From: Lysobacter stagni
GTDB taxonomy: Bacteria > Pseudomonadota > Gammaproteobacteria > Xanthomonadales > Xanthomonadaceae
DNA: 64,000 bases
NCBI RefSeq assembly: GCF_030053425.1
Contig: NZ_JASGBI010000001.1
Coordinates: forward strand, 471,001-535,000
Direction of reading: 5' to 3'
The position numbers and the translations under genes were made by a program. The notes under the pieces are model-generated. The model was not told the DNA's origin. It saw only the letters and a list, made by a program, of their open reading frames with translations, and searched no databases. Below are positions 19,924 through 29,376 of the stretch, piece by piece. Numbering within the stretch: the first letter of the stretch is position 1; every line of letters starts with the position of its first letter.

Positions 19924-22422
19924 TCACTCCTGCAACTCACGCAGCGTGACCGACGGCGGCGCATCCAGCACGCGCCGCGTCGCGAACAACCCCGCCAGCA
20001 GCGCGGCCAGCACGCCGACCGCGGCGCCGGCGGCCGCGAGGCGCCAGTCGGCTTCCCATGGCAGGTCGAACACGCGCGTGGCGACGACGCCCGCCAGCAC
20101 GGACGCCGCGATGGCCGCGGTCAGACCCGACAGCAGACCGATCGCCGCGAATTCCGACGCCTGCGCCAGGCGCAGCTGGCGGCGACTGCCGCCGATGGCG
20201 CGCATCACGCCGCCTTCGAGCAAACGCTCGTCCTGGCTCGCGCTTACCGCCGCCATCAGTACCAGCAGCCCCGCGGCGAGCGAGAAGTAGAAGACCACTT
20301 CCACCACCGTGGACACCTGGTCCGCCGTGCTGCGCACCTGCTTGAGCACCGCGTCGACGTCGATCACCGACAGGTTGGGGAAGCGCTCCACCAGATCGGC
20401 CGTGAAGCGCGTGCGCTGTGGTGGCACGCTGACGGCGGTGATGTGACTGGCAGGGAACCCATCGAGCGAGCCCGGCGAGGCGATCACGAAGAAGTTCGGG
20501 CGAAAGCTCTCCCAGTCCACGCTGCGCAGACTGGTGATGGTGGCGCTGAACGGCTGGCCTGCGATGTCGAACGACACGCGGTCGCCGATCTTCCAGCCCA
20601 GGCGTTCGGCGAAGTCCTCCTCCACCGACACTTCCGGCTTCGCCGGCGTGCGGCCGGTCCAGAACTCGCCGGCGGTGACGCGGTTGTCGTCGCGCAGGCG
20701 ATCGGTCACGGACAGATTGAACTCGCGTTCGGCCAGTCGCTGTGCGCGCTCGCCCTGTTCCACGTAAACCTTTCCGGTGACGGGCTTGCCGTTGTGCGCG
20801 ACCAGCCGGCCGCGGATCATCGGGAACAGCGTCGGCGGCGCCACGCCCTGCGCGGCGATGAACGCACGCACGTCGGCGACCTGGTCGTCCTGCACGTTGA
20901 CGATGAAGCGGTTGGGCGCTTCTTCGGCCAGCGCCAACTGCCAGCGGTCGAGCAGATCGGTACGCACGAAGGTCAACAGCAGCAGCGCCATCAGGCCCAA
21001 CCCCAGCGCGGACACCTGCGCGATGCTCGCGCCGGCGCGGCGGCTCACGTTCGCCAGGCCATACCGCAGGCTGCCACGCAGCCGCGAACGCGTGCGCCGC
21101 ACCACCACGATCAGCAACCACGCCAGCAACGCCAGGACCGCCAGCGTCGCGACGATGCCCACCAGCATCGACAGGCCCAGTGCCGCCGAACCGGCCTTCC
21201 ACCACAGCAGCGCACCCAGCCCGACGAGCCCCGCAATGGCGACCAGCCATGCGCTGGGCTCGGTCGGATCCAGATCGCGGCGCAGCACACGCAACGCAGG
21301 CACACGACGCAGCGCCAGCACCGGCGGCGCGCCGAAGGCCATCAGCACCACCAGCCCGACACCGTAGCCCTGAAGCGCGGGCAGCCAGCTGGCCGGCGGA
21401 ATCGACAGCTTCAGTGCCTGCGCAAGCCAGCCGCCGATGGCCCATTGCAGCGCGAACGCAATGACGACGCCGATCGTGCTGGCGATCACTCCGAGCAAAA
21501 GCAACTCGCCCACCTGGATGCCCACCAGCGTGCGCTGCGTCGCTCCCAGGCAGCGCATCACTGCCGTGCCCGACAGGTGCCGCGCACTGTGCCGGCGTGC
21601 GGCCATCGCCACGGCCACTGCCGCCAGCACCACCGACACCAACGCCGCCAGGCCGAGGAAGCGCCCGGCGCGATCGAGTGCGGAGCGGATCTCGGGACGT
21701 GCATCGGAAATGGTTTCCAGCCGCTGACCGCGCCCCAGTGCCGGCTTGGCCGTCGCAACGAAGTGCTCCACCGCCGCCGCAGGGCCGGCCACGACCAGCC
21801 GGTAGCGGATGCGGCTGCCCTCCTGCACGAGCCCGGTTGCGGAAACGTCGGCGAGATTGAGGAATACCTTGGGCGCGACATTGAAGTAGTCGAGCGCCGC
21901 ATCGGGTTCCTGCACGACCAGTGCGGAAAGACGGAAGCGCGAGTCACCCAGCGCGATCTCGTCGCCGAGCGTCGCACCGAGTGTGTCGGCGCCGGCGCGG
22001 CTCATCCAGACGGTGCCACGCTCCGGCACGCGCCCCGCGTCGCGCTCTGCGCCACCCGCATCGACGATGCGGAAGCTGCCGCGCAACGGGAAACCCTCGC
22101 CGAGCGCGCGCAGATCGCCGAGCTGCAGGCGTTCACCCACGCGGATCATGGTCTGCAGTTCCATGGTCTCGGTGCGTTGCAGCTGCGGCGCATCGGCCGC
22201 CTCGCGCACGGCGCCCGTGATCGGCGTGTCCGCTCGCACGACGGCATCGCCACCGAGCAGGCGATTGGCTTCCATCGCGAGCGCACGTTCCGCGCGATCG
22301 GTAACGAAACCCACCGCCGTCACCGCCAGCACCGCCAGCACCAGCGCCGCGATCAGGATGCGCACGTCGCCGGCCGCGAGATCGCGGCGCAGCTGGCGCC
22401 AGGCGAGCGTCGCCGTCCTCAC
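19924..22422 (-). CDS. ybbP: ABC transporter permease, YbbP/FtsX type
   Basis: This 832-residue inner membrane protein has two FtsX-like four-helix units with large periplasmic domains. The first helix is ILIAALVLAVLAVTAVGFV. The middle block (from about residue 250) and the last 150 residues hold the other helices, with the terminal LLAGLFATRRVLDAP. The GTG start overlaps the stop of the ATPase gene by 4 nt. YbbA-YbbP-TesA clusters are widespread and of uncertain role, possibly extracting lipids or lipoproteins. Confidence 0.88.
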   Translation of the reverse strand: MRTATLAWRQLRRDLAAGDVRILIAALVLAVLAVTAVGFVTDRAERALAMEANRLLGGDAVVRADTPITGAVREAADAPQLQRTETMELQTMIRVGERLQLGDLRALGEGFPLRGSFRIVDAGGAERDAGRVPERGTVWMSRAGADTLGATLGDEIALGDSRFRLSALVVQEPDAALDYFNVAPKVFLNLADVSATGLVQEGSRIRYRLVVAGPAAAVEHFVATAKPALGRGQRLETISDARPEIRSALDRAGRFLGLAALVSVVLAAVAVAMAARRHSARHLSGTAVMRCLGATQRTLVGIQVGELLLLGVIASTIGVVIAFALQWAIGGWLAQALKLSIPPASWLPALQGYGVGLVVLMAFGAPPVLALRRVPALRVLRRDLDPTEPSAWLVAIAGLVGLGALLWWKAGSAALGLSMLVGIVATLAVLALLAWLLIVVVRRTRSRLRGSLRYGLANVSRRAGASIAQVSALGLGLMALLLLTFVRTDLLDRWQLALAEEAPNRFIVNVQDDQVADVRAFIAAQGVAPPTLFPMIRGRLVAHNGKPVTGKVYVEQGERAQRLAEREFNLSVTDRLRDDNRVTAGEFWTGRTPAKPEVSVEEDFAERLGWKIGDRVSFDIAGQPFSATITSLRSVDWESFRPNFFVIASPGSLDGFPASHITAVSVPPQRTRFTADLVERFPNLSVIDVDAVLKQVRSTADQVSTVVEVVFYFSLAAGLLVLMAAVSASQDERLLEGGVMRAIGGSRRQLRLAQASEFAAIGLLSGLTAAIAASVLAGVVATRVFDLPWEADWRLAAAGAAVGVLAALLAGLFATRRVLDAPPSVTLRELQE

Positions 22423-23120
22423 GCGTCCACCAGGCGGCCGCTGTCCAGTCGCAGCAGGCGACCGCAACGCGAAGCCAGGTGCTCGTCGTGCGTCACCAGC
22501 ACCAGCGTCGTGCCGGCTTGCGCGTTGAGTTCGAACAGAAGCTCGATGATCGCCTGCCCCGTGTGCGTGTCCAGGTTACCGGTGGGCTCGTCGGCAAACA
22601 GCAGCGAAGGCCGCGTCACGAACGCGCGCGCCAGTGCGACGCGTTGCTGCTCGCCGCCGGAGAGCTGCCGCGGGTAGTGACCCAGGCGCTGACCCAGGCC
22701 CACCTTCTCAAGGATGGCGCGAGCCGGCGCATCCACGTCGCGATCGCCGCGCAGCTCCAGCGGCAGCATCACGTTCTCCAGCGCGGTCAGCGACGGCAGC
22801 AGCTGGAAGTTCTGGAATACGAAACCGACCTTTTCGCCGCGCACGCGCGCACGCCCATCCTCGTCCAGCGTGGACAGCGTTTCGCCATCCAGCTGCACGC
22901 GCCCACTGCTGGGCGTATCCAGGCCGGCCAACAGCGACAACAGCGTGCTCTTGCCCGAACCCGACGCGCCCACGATCGCCACCGAGTCGCCCTTCGCGAT
23001 ATCGAACGCGACGTCGTCCAGGATGATCAGTTCACCGGTCGGCAACATCACGCGCTTGCCGAGCCCGGTCACATGAAGCGCGGTGGAAGCGTGTGCACGC
23101 GGCGCGATGGAATCGGCCAT
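22419..23120 (-). CDS. ybbA: ABC transporter ATP-binding protein, YbbA/LolD type
   Basis: This 233-residue ATPase has Walker A GASGSGKSTLLSLL, Q-loop, ABC signature LSGGEQQRVALARAF and Walker B LLFADEPTGNLD, followed by the H-loop HDEH. The start MADSIAPRAHAST at 23120 is 5 nt after AAGGA; an in-frame ATG at 23168 lacks such a site. It works with the YbbP-type permease encoded just downstream. tesA is divergent 64 bp away, as in many gammaproteobacteria. Confidence 0.92.
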   Translation of the reverse strand: MADSIAPRAHASTALHVTGLGKRVMLPTGELIILDDVAFDIAKGDSVAIVGASGSGKSTLLSLLAGLDTPSSGRVQLDGETLSTLDEDGRARVRGEKVGFVFQNFQLLPSLTALENVMLPLELRGDRDVDAPARAILEKVGLGQRLGHYPRQLSGGEQQRVALARAFVTRPSLLFADEPTGNLDTHTGQAIIELLFELNAQAGTTLVLVTHDEHLASRCGRLLRLDSGRLVDA

Positions 23121-23184
23121 GATCGTCCTTATGCTGGTGGGGCGGCCCGGAGGCGGTGGGTTGATCATCGGAAGCGAGGATTAA

Positions 23185-23922
23185 ATGTTTCTTAAAGAAC
23201 GGGTGGGAGCTGCGCTCCTCACGACATCGAACACCCCGCACCACCGGTATGGGGTATCGCGACACCTTCTGCAATGTGCCATCGGATGGGTGGTGGCGGC
23301 GTCACTGATGCTGGCGTGCGCCCTGCCGGCGATGGCGCAGACGGCCGCGAAGGCGGCGACGACGCCGAAGCCTGCACGCACCGTGCTGGTGATGGGCGAT
23401 TCGCTCTCCGCCGGTTACGGCCTGGCGGCATCGCAGGGTTGGGTGGCACTCACCGCCGATCGCGTGGCGAAGACGAAGCCGGGCTGGCGCGTGGTCAACG
23501 CCAGCATCAGCGGCGAAACCACCGCAGGCGGCGCGGCGCGCATCGACGGCGAGATCAAACGCAACAAGCCCGCCGTCGTCGTCATCGAACTCGGTGCGAA
23601 CGACGGCCTGCGCGGCCTGCCGCTGGCACAGTCGCGCGCCAACCTGGACCGCATGATCCGTGCCTCCAAAGCGTCCGGTGCGAAGGTGTTGCTGATCGGC
23701 ATGCGCATGCCGCCCAACCTGGGCCGCGAGTACACGCAGGGCTTCAGCGACAACTACGCGGCGCTGGCAAAGCAGCACGGCATCGCACTGCTGCCGTTCC
23801 TGCTGGAACCGATCGCGCTGGACCGCAACGCATTCCAGGACGACAACCTGCATCCGATCGCGAGTGCGCAGCCCAAGCTGCGAGACCACGTATGGACGCA
23901 ACTCGAACCGCTGCTGCGGTGA
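23185..23922 (+). CDS. tesA: GDSL-type arylesterase / acyl-CoA thioesterase I
   Basis: This periplasmic SGNH hydrolase has 245 residues. A long N-terminal leader ends in a signal peptide LMLACALPAMAQ (about residues 41-52). The four SGNH blocks are visible: GDSLSAGYGL (Ser73), the Gly in ISGETTAGG, the Asn in ELGANDGLRG and the Asp/His pair in DNLHPIA. A shorter start within the first 40 residues is possible. Divergent from ybbA, the classic arrangement for this gene. Confidence 0.9.
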   Translation: MFLKERVGAALLTTSNTPHHRYGVSRHLLQCAIGWVVAASLMLACALPAMAQTAAKAATTPKPARTVLVMGDSLSAGYGLAASQGWVALTADRVAKTKPGWRVVNASISGETTAGGAARIDGEIKRNKPAVVVIELGANDGLRGLPLAQSRANLDRMIRASKASGAKVLLIGMRMPPNLGREYTQGFSDNYAALAKQHGIALLPFLLEPIALDRNAFQDDNLHPIASAQPKLRDHVWTQLEPLLR

Positions 23923-24048
23923 CATCGATGCAATGCATGGGCATTGCATCGACCGTCCATTTCCCGACGAGCGGTCTTGCATTCGTTTTTGCGAATGCGT
24001 AACTTGCGCGACCTTCGCAGTCACACCTCTTTCGATCTTCGCAACGCC

Positions 24049-24156
24049 ATGAACCTCATCGCACACATCGCCCTGCACCACGCACTGAAGCCCGTCGGCT
24101 TCGGCGCGTACGTGCACGCGCCGCGACTGCGCGACGAAGGCCACCACCGCGACTGA
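24049..24156 (+). CDS. Possible leader peptide, His-containing, 35 residues
   Basis: The peptide MNLIAHIALHHALKPVGFGA continues YVHAPRLRDEGHHRD and carries six histidines, with HH pairs at residues 10-11 and 32-33. It ends 11 nt before a perfect 11-bp hairpin and 48 nt before a terminator stem. That spacing resembles a transcription attenuator leader, but no amino-acid biosynthesis gene follows within the window (next is rtcB), and the ribosome site is poor. Could equally be a spurious frame inside an untranslated RNA. Confidence 0.35.
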   Translation: MNLIAHIALHHALKPVGFGAYVHAPRLRDEGHHRD

Positions 24157-24167
24157 TCTCCTGCACA

Positions 24168-24240
24168 CGGGAGGTCGGTCACCCCGACCTCCCGAGGAAC
24201 GCGAACGCCCTCGGGTCCACCACCCGGGGGCGTTTTGTTT
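24168..24240 (+). terminator. Hairpin plus Rho-independent terminator, with competing antiterminator pairing
   Basis: First hairpin: CGGGAGGTCGG (24168-24178) with CCGACCTCCCG (24184-24194), 11 bp perfect. Terminator: 13-bp stem 24204-24216 with 24222-24234 (one G-T pair), loop CCACC, tail TTTTGTTT. CCCGAGG (24191-24197) can instead pair with CCTCGGG (24209-24215), which would disrupt both stems. Confidence 0.85.
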
Positions 24241-24507
24241 AGGGCGTTCGCAAAGGCACACCCACGATCACAACGCGAGTGCATCGCGCCCTCCCGAAGC
24301 ATCCGGAACATGCTGGTTTCGAGGAAAGGGAAAGCCATGAAGCGCTTCAAGCGCTGCGCCTGGATGCTTCGGCGCGGGCAACGGGCGAGTGCATCCGCAA
24401 CAAGGAATTGACGCTTTTCGAAGGCATCGACCTTCGTGAGGCATCCAAGCAGTAAGCTCCGTGCAGGCGGAAGGATCCGCCTGCACGGCTTTCATAAGGA
24501 AGGAATC

Positions 24508-25731
<1,224 letters not shown>

Positions 25732-26117
25732 GCGGCCGTGCTTGCGCGCCATGGCGCGCACGGCCGCGAACGCCCGGCCAAGGATGGTCGGGCCGGGCGT
25801 TCCGAAGCCGATGCGTGGCGCCATGGATGGCAACGACAACGTGATCGAAGACCTTGCTGACGCGGCACTGCCGCGTGGCCTGCCGAACGCCCGGCCATGG
25901 ATGGGCTCATCCCACTGCTTGCGCGGCACTGCCGCGCAGTGGGATGAGCGGTCGGCCACGGATGGCCGGCCGGGGCGACCCGAAGCCGATCACGTGCCGC
26001 CATGGATGGCTGCGTCGTCGTCGAAGGCGATGCGTGCGCGGCGAGCCGCCCCCTCTCCCTGGCCGCTTCGCGGCCTGTCCCTCTCCCGCAAGGGGAGAGG
26101 GAACTGCTCCGCCGCTG
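25732..26117. repeat. Repeat-rich intergenic region (inverted relative to 14312-14806)
   Basis: No gene. From 25752 a CCATGG element (GCGCGCCATGGCGCGC, then CGCCATGGATGG) is followed by a diverged second copy (25875-26030). A short CCCTCTCCC element then lies in inverted orientation (26050-26103). This is the same set as 14312-14806 in reverse order and orientation. Confidence 0.8.
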
Positions 26118-26399
26118 CTACCGACGATCCCAGTCGTACACGGAAAACACGACCAGGCCGACGCCAAGGACCACGATCATCAAGCCGCCCACACGGCTCT
26201 GCGTCGGCGTGATGCGGTTGCTGCGTTCCGCGGTTCTTCCGGGGTAACTCCCCCTGTAACTGAAGACCGTGTACGTGTCCGTGAACTGCTGGTCGCGCGG
26301 ATTGAGGACGAGCGAGGCGCCACCCAGCACGAGGACTCCACCGAGGACGACGCCTGTCCACGCGATGCGCTTGTACCAAGGGGTGCGGACGACTGGCAT
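26118..26399 (-). CDS. Small two-helix membrane protein
   Basis: This 93-residue protein begins MPVVRTPWYKRIAWTGVVLG. It has two membrane helices (about 13-30 and 68-85, VGGLMIVVLGVGLVVFSVY) joined by a polar periplasmic-side loop with NPRDQQFTDTYTVFSYRG. It ends YDWDRR, a positively charged tail. Family not recognised. It directly abuts the repeat region on its 3' side and lies 61 bp downstream of the M29 gene on the opposite side of its stop, same strand. Confidence 0.7.
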   Translation of the reverse strand: MPVVRTPWYKRIAWTGVVLGGVLVLGGASLVLNPRDQQFTDTYTVFSYRGSYPGRTAERSNRITPTQSRVGGLMIVVLGVGLVVFSVYDWDRR

Positions 26400-26460
26400 G
26401 GTGGGTTCGGCCCGTGTTTTCCGGACCGAACCTATCACGACATGTATCTGCAACGCGCTC

Positions 26461-27744
26461 CTACAGCTTCAACTGCCCCGCCTCCACCACCGGCTTTCCG
26501 TCCAGCGTGACCGACGCACCGGGCAGGAACACGACGATGCCGTAGGGCATGGAGTTCTCACCGCCGGCCCAGGCGTTGCCGCCAGTTCCCACGGTGACCG
26601 CGCCGGCGGGCATCCAGTTGCCGACCTGGCTCTTGGCCGGCAGCGTCACGTTCGGATTGATGCCGAAGTCGATGAAGCCGACGAGGTCCTTGCGCGCGTC
26701 GTCGACGGCGTCGTACTCGGCCTTGAAGGCGTCGTAACCCGGGCCCGAACCGGCCATCGAGGTGACCTTGCCGCCGCTCACGGTCAATGTGAGGTTGTCG
26801 ATCGGCTTGCCCTGGTAGAACGAGCGCGTATGCACCAGCTTGCCTTCGGCGGTGCCGGGCACCGGCGTGGTGTAGACCTCGCCTGCAGGCAGGTACGCGG
26901 CCAATGCGGGGCCGCCGGCCTTGCGGTCGTCGTCGGAGATGATGCCGTCGCTCACCAGCACCTTGCGTCCTTGCAGACGCATCTTTAGATCGGTGCCATT
27001 GGGATGCGTGATGTGGATTTCGTTGCCGGCGGCGATGGCCTTGCGCACCTCTTCGCCGCGCGTCTGCAGTTGGCTGTAATCCAGGTTGACGCCATTCCAG
27101 AACGCGCTGGACAGCTCGTCCGGCGTCATGCCGTAGCGCTCGGCGCGCCATGGCGTGGGATACATGTTGTTGCCCACTTCCACCGTACGCACGTTGTGCT
27201 TCAGGAACGCCTGCCCGACCGGCTCATCGGCCTTCGCGCGCGCGGCCATGCGCTTGGGGTCGGCACCGTCGAACAGGTTCTCGCTGGACTGGTTGCCCAG
27301 GCTGATGACCACATCGACGATGTCGGCCAGCTTCAGCGCCATCGCATCGGATTGCGCGTCGTACTGCGCGGGGACGTCGAAGAACATGCGCTTGGACATG
27401 CGATCGCTGCTGTAGGTGACCAGCGGGAAGGCGCCGACCTTGCGCACGTTCACGGCGATGTTCTCGAGCAGTTCGGCGTCGCTCGGTCGTCCCATGATGA
27501 GGACGGTTTCGCCCTCGCGCACGCCAGCGGACTGGGTGACCAGACGCTGGGCCAGCTGCTCCAGATCGGTGGGCGCCTTCGCAGCGGGTGGCGCTGGCGC
27601 GGCGGCAGGTGCGGCTTCGGGCGCCGCCGCGGTGGCTGGCGCGTTGGAAGCGGACGTACTTGAGGGCTCAGCGGGACGTTGGCAGGCGGCCAGTGCGACG
27701 CACAGGGCGATGGACAGACCGGCCGCGAGGGGGAATCGGTTCAT
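26461..27744 (-). CDS. M29 family aminopeptidase, lipoprotein
   Basis: This 427-residue protein has a lipobox (CVALAAC, Cys21) followed by a low-complexity Ala/Pro linker to about residue 58, so it is likely tethered to a membrane and exposed in the periplasm. The catalytic region resembles aminopeptidase T (M29): LVTQSAGVREGETVLIMG, HITHPNGTDLKM, LPAGEVYTTPVPGTAEG and the C-terminal ENSMPYGIVVFLPGASVTLDG. M29 enzymes bind two metals and remove N-terminal residues. Most family members are cytoplasmic, so export is notable. Confidence 0.82.
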   Translation of the reverse strand: MNRFPLAAGLSIALCVALAACQRPAEPSSTSASNAPATAAAPEAAPAAAPAPPAAKAPTDLEQLAQRLVTQSAGVREGETVLIMGRPSDAELLENIAVNVRKVGAFPLVTYSSDRMSKRMFFDVPAQYDAQSDAMALKLADIVDVVISLGNQSSENLFDGADPKRMAARAKADEPVGQAFLKHNVRTVEVGNNMYPTPWRAERYGMTPDELSSAFWNGVNLDYSQLQTRGEEVRKAIAAGNEIHITHPNGTDLKMRLQGRKVLVSDGIISDDDRKAGGPALAAYLPAGEVYTTPVPGTAEGKLVHTRSFYQGKPIDNLTLTVSGGKVTSMAGSGPGYDAFKAEYDAVDDARKDLVGFIDFGINPNVTLPAKSQVGNWMPAGAVTVGTGGNAWAGGENSMPYGIVVFLPGASVTLDGKPVVEAGQLKL

Positions 27745-27833
27745 GGCGGGGCCTCACCCCCGGTCACGGTCCGGGGTGCCAGAACCAACGTGCATGCACG
27801 CCGCGGACGGTCACCGTCCGGCGGGAGGTCCGG

Positions 27834-28325
27834 TCAGGCCATGTGCAGGGGCCCGGAGGCGCGCATCAGGCGCCCCATCCCCTGCCACAGCGCCGATACG
27901 ACCAGGCAGGCGACCAGCAACCCACCCCAGCCGCTGGACTGCGCGGACATCGAAGGCCACAGCTCCGCGAACGCCGGCACCCAGTCCGCGCCGTACACCC
28001 CGACCGCCACCGCGGCCACGGCCGCCAGCAGCAGGCCCAGTCCGCGCAACAGCCAGAACTCGACGCGCTCGCCGAACTGCTGTGCGCGTTCGACGTGCGC
28101 CACGATCTGCGCGGTGAGGTCGAACGGTGGTGGCTCCATCGCTGGCGTGCGCAGCGCGCGCGCGATCAGGCGGTATTCGGCCAGGCGCGCATCTTCCGGG
28201 TCCAGCGGCAGACCGCGGCGTTCCTGTTCGATCGCGCGCTCCTGCGCCAGCCACTCGGCGTCCAGGCGCTGCCGGTCGGCGTGCGACAGGGGGCGCTGCG
28301 GGAATCGGTCGTTCGGCGTGTTCAT
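27834..28325 (-). CDS. Putative anti-sigma factor / sigma-associated membrane protein
   Basis: This 163-residue protein overlaps the sigma gene stop by 4 nt (ATGA). The N-terminal 90 residues are charged and soluble (NDRFPQRPLSHADRQRLDAE), with a helical stretch DLTAQIVAHVERAQQFGERV. Two membrane helices follow (about 91-111 and 135-150). Gene order, coupling and cytoplasmic-domain-plus-helices topology suit a membrane anti-sigma factor. No ZAS zinc motif (HxxxCxxC) is visible, so it is inferred from context. Confidence 0.7.
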   Translation of the reverse strand: MNTPNDRFPQRPLSHADRQRLDAEWLAQERAIEQERRGLPLDPEDARLAEYRLIARALRTPAMEPPPFDLTAQIVAHVERAQQFGERVEFWLLRGLGLLLAAVAAVAVGVYGADWVPAFAELWPSMSAQSSGWGGLLVACLVVSALWQGMGRLMRASGPLHMA

Positions 28326-28897
28326 GCGATGGCTCCCATCCGGGCCTGCAGGCGTTCGCGCAGACGCGCCCTGGCCCGGAACAGATGGCTCTTGATCGTA
28401 CCCTCCGCCATGCCCGTGATGCGGGCGATCTCGACGATGGGTACCTCGTCCAGGTGATACAGCGTGAGCAGCGTCCGTTGCATCGGCGGCAGGGCCTCGA
28501 TCTCCTCGTGCAGCCCGGCGGCGATCTCGGCATCGGCGCAGGCGCCTTCCAGATCGAAGCCGTCGCCGACCTGGTCCAGCAGCGACAGGCCGTCGTCCTC
28601 GCTGTCGGCCGGCATTTCGGCGATGGCGATTCGGCGCTTTTCCAGGTGCCGCTTGGCCACCGAATAGGCCACCTGCCCGATCCACGACTTCAGCGCGCTC
28701 TCGCCCCGGTACTGGTGCAGGCACTGGTGCACGCGCAGGAAGGTTTCCTGGCACAGCTCGCGGGTGTCCTCCGGGTTGCGCACCATGCGGGCGATGATGT
28801 GCCAGCACAGGCCCTGGTACTCGCGCACGAGGCGTTCGAACGCGCCGGGCACGTTGCCCAGCACGGCATCGACCTGCCTGCGGTCATCCTCGGTCAC
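28322..28897 (-). CDS. ECF-type RNA polymerase sigma factor (RpoE-like)
   Basis: This 191-residue sigma-70 family protein has region 2 (FERLVREYQGLCWHIIARMV, then RNPEDTRELCQETFLRVHQ) and region 4 (LPPMQRTLLTLYHLDEVPIVEIA, then RITGMAEGTIKSHLFRARARLRERL). Between them lies an unusually long acidic linker (ADSEDDGLSLLDQVGDGFDL). No region 1 or 3. It is translated with the membrane protein that follows it. Its promoter carries the same motif as that of the divergent DUF6249 gene, which predicts autoregulation. Confidence 0.92.
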   Translation of the reverse strand: MTEDDRRQVDAVLGNVPGAFERLVREYQGLCWHIIARMVRNPEDTRELCQETFLRVHQCLHQYRGESALKSWIGQVAYSVAKRHLEKRRIAIAEMPADSEDDGLSLLDQVGDGFDLEGACADAEIAAGLHEEIEALPPMQRTLLTLYHLDEVPIVEIARITGMAEGTIKSHLFRARARLRERLQARMGAIA

Positions 28898-28923
28898 GCG
28901 AATTCACCGGTCATGTTCCTGTG

Positions 28924-28950
28924 GATACGCTCAGGGGCCGGATGGTTGCA
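28924..28950 (-). promoter_or_regulatory. Putative ECF-type promoter of the sigma operon
   Basis: On the minus strand TGCAACC (28944-28950), a 16-nt spacer beginning ATCCGGC, then TATC (28924-28927). Initiation near 28917 would leave about 20 nt before the sigma ATG. The same layout occurs on the plus strand at 28972-28998. Confidence 0.65.
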
Positions 28951-28971
28951 ACGCCGTCTTCACAAGTCCGG

Positions 28972-28998
28972 TGCAACCGTCCGGCGGCTCCCGGTATC
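28972..28998 (+). promoter_or_regulatory. Putative ECF-type promoter of the DUF6249 gene
   Basis: TGCAACC (28972-28978), a 16-nt spacer beginning GTCCGGC, then TATC (28995-28998). A start near 29004 gives a leader of about 36 nt. It matches the divergent promoter in both boxes, spacer length and the TCCGGC block of the spacer. Confidence 0.65.
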
Positions 28999-29039
28999 TG
29001 TGTCCACAAACCCGAGGACCCAACCGAGAGACCGACGCC

Positions 29040-29366
29040 ATGGCATTCGAGATCCTGATCCCGATCACCCTGTTCATCTGCATCACCTACGCCATCAAGG
29101 TGGTGGTGGATGCCCGCACCCGCGCCAAGCTGATCACCGGCAACGGTTCGGAGGAACTGATCCGCACGATGGTGCAGGCCGAGGCGCTGCAGCGCCGCCA
29201 CGCCTCTCTGCGCTGGGGCATCCTGCTGCTGGCGCTGGGCATCGGCTTCGGCATGATCGAAGGCTTCGGCTGGCGCGACGTCACGCCGGGCGTGGTCGCC
29301 GTGCTGCTGGGCGTGACCGGTGCGGGCAACCTGCTGGCCTACGTGGCCTCGCGCAAGCTGGGCTGA
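29040..29366 (+). CDS. DUF6249-type membrane protein
   Basis: This 108-residue protein has three hydrophobic segments: residues 1-24 (MAFEILIPITLFICITYAIK), about 58-74 and 81-101. Between the first two lies a cytoplasmic stretch with SEELIRTMVQAEALQRRHASLRWG. This matches the DUF6249 family, commonly found next to ECF sigma/anti-sigma pairs in Xanthomonadales (recalled, not checked). The shared promoter signature makes it the likely first target of the sigma factor. Confidence 0.75.
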   Translation: MAFEILIPITLFICITYAIKVVVDARTRAKLITGNGSEELIRTMVQAEALQRRHASLRWGILLLALGIGFGMIEGFGWRDVTPGVVAVLLGVTGAGNLLAYVASRKLG

Positions 29367-29376
29367 CCGCACACCC

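Larger units (their letters stand above)
23923..24507 (+). other. Intergenic region tesA-rtcB with short peptide and successive hairpins
   Basis: 585 bp without a normal-length gene. It contains a 35-codon reading frame (24049-24156), a hairpin (24168-24194), a strong terminator (24204-24240), then 250 bp of smaller hairpins up to the rtcB ribosome site (AAGGAAGGA at 24496-24504). A 24-codon frame begins at 24337 with an upstream GAGGAAAGGGA, but the region may be RNA rather than protein. Confidence 0.6.
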
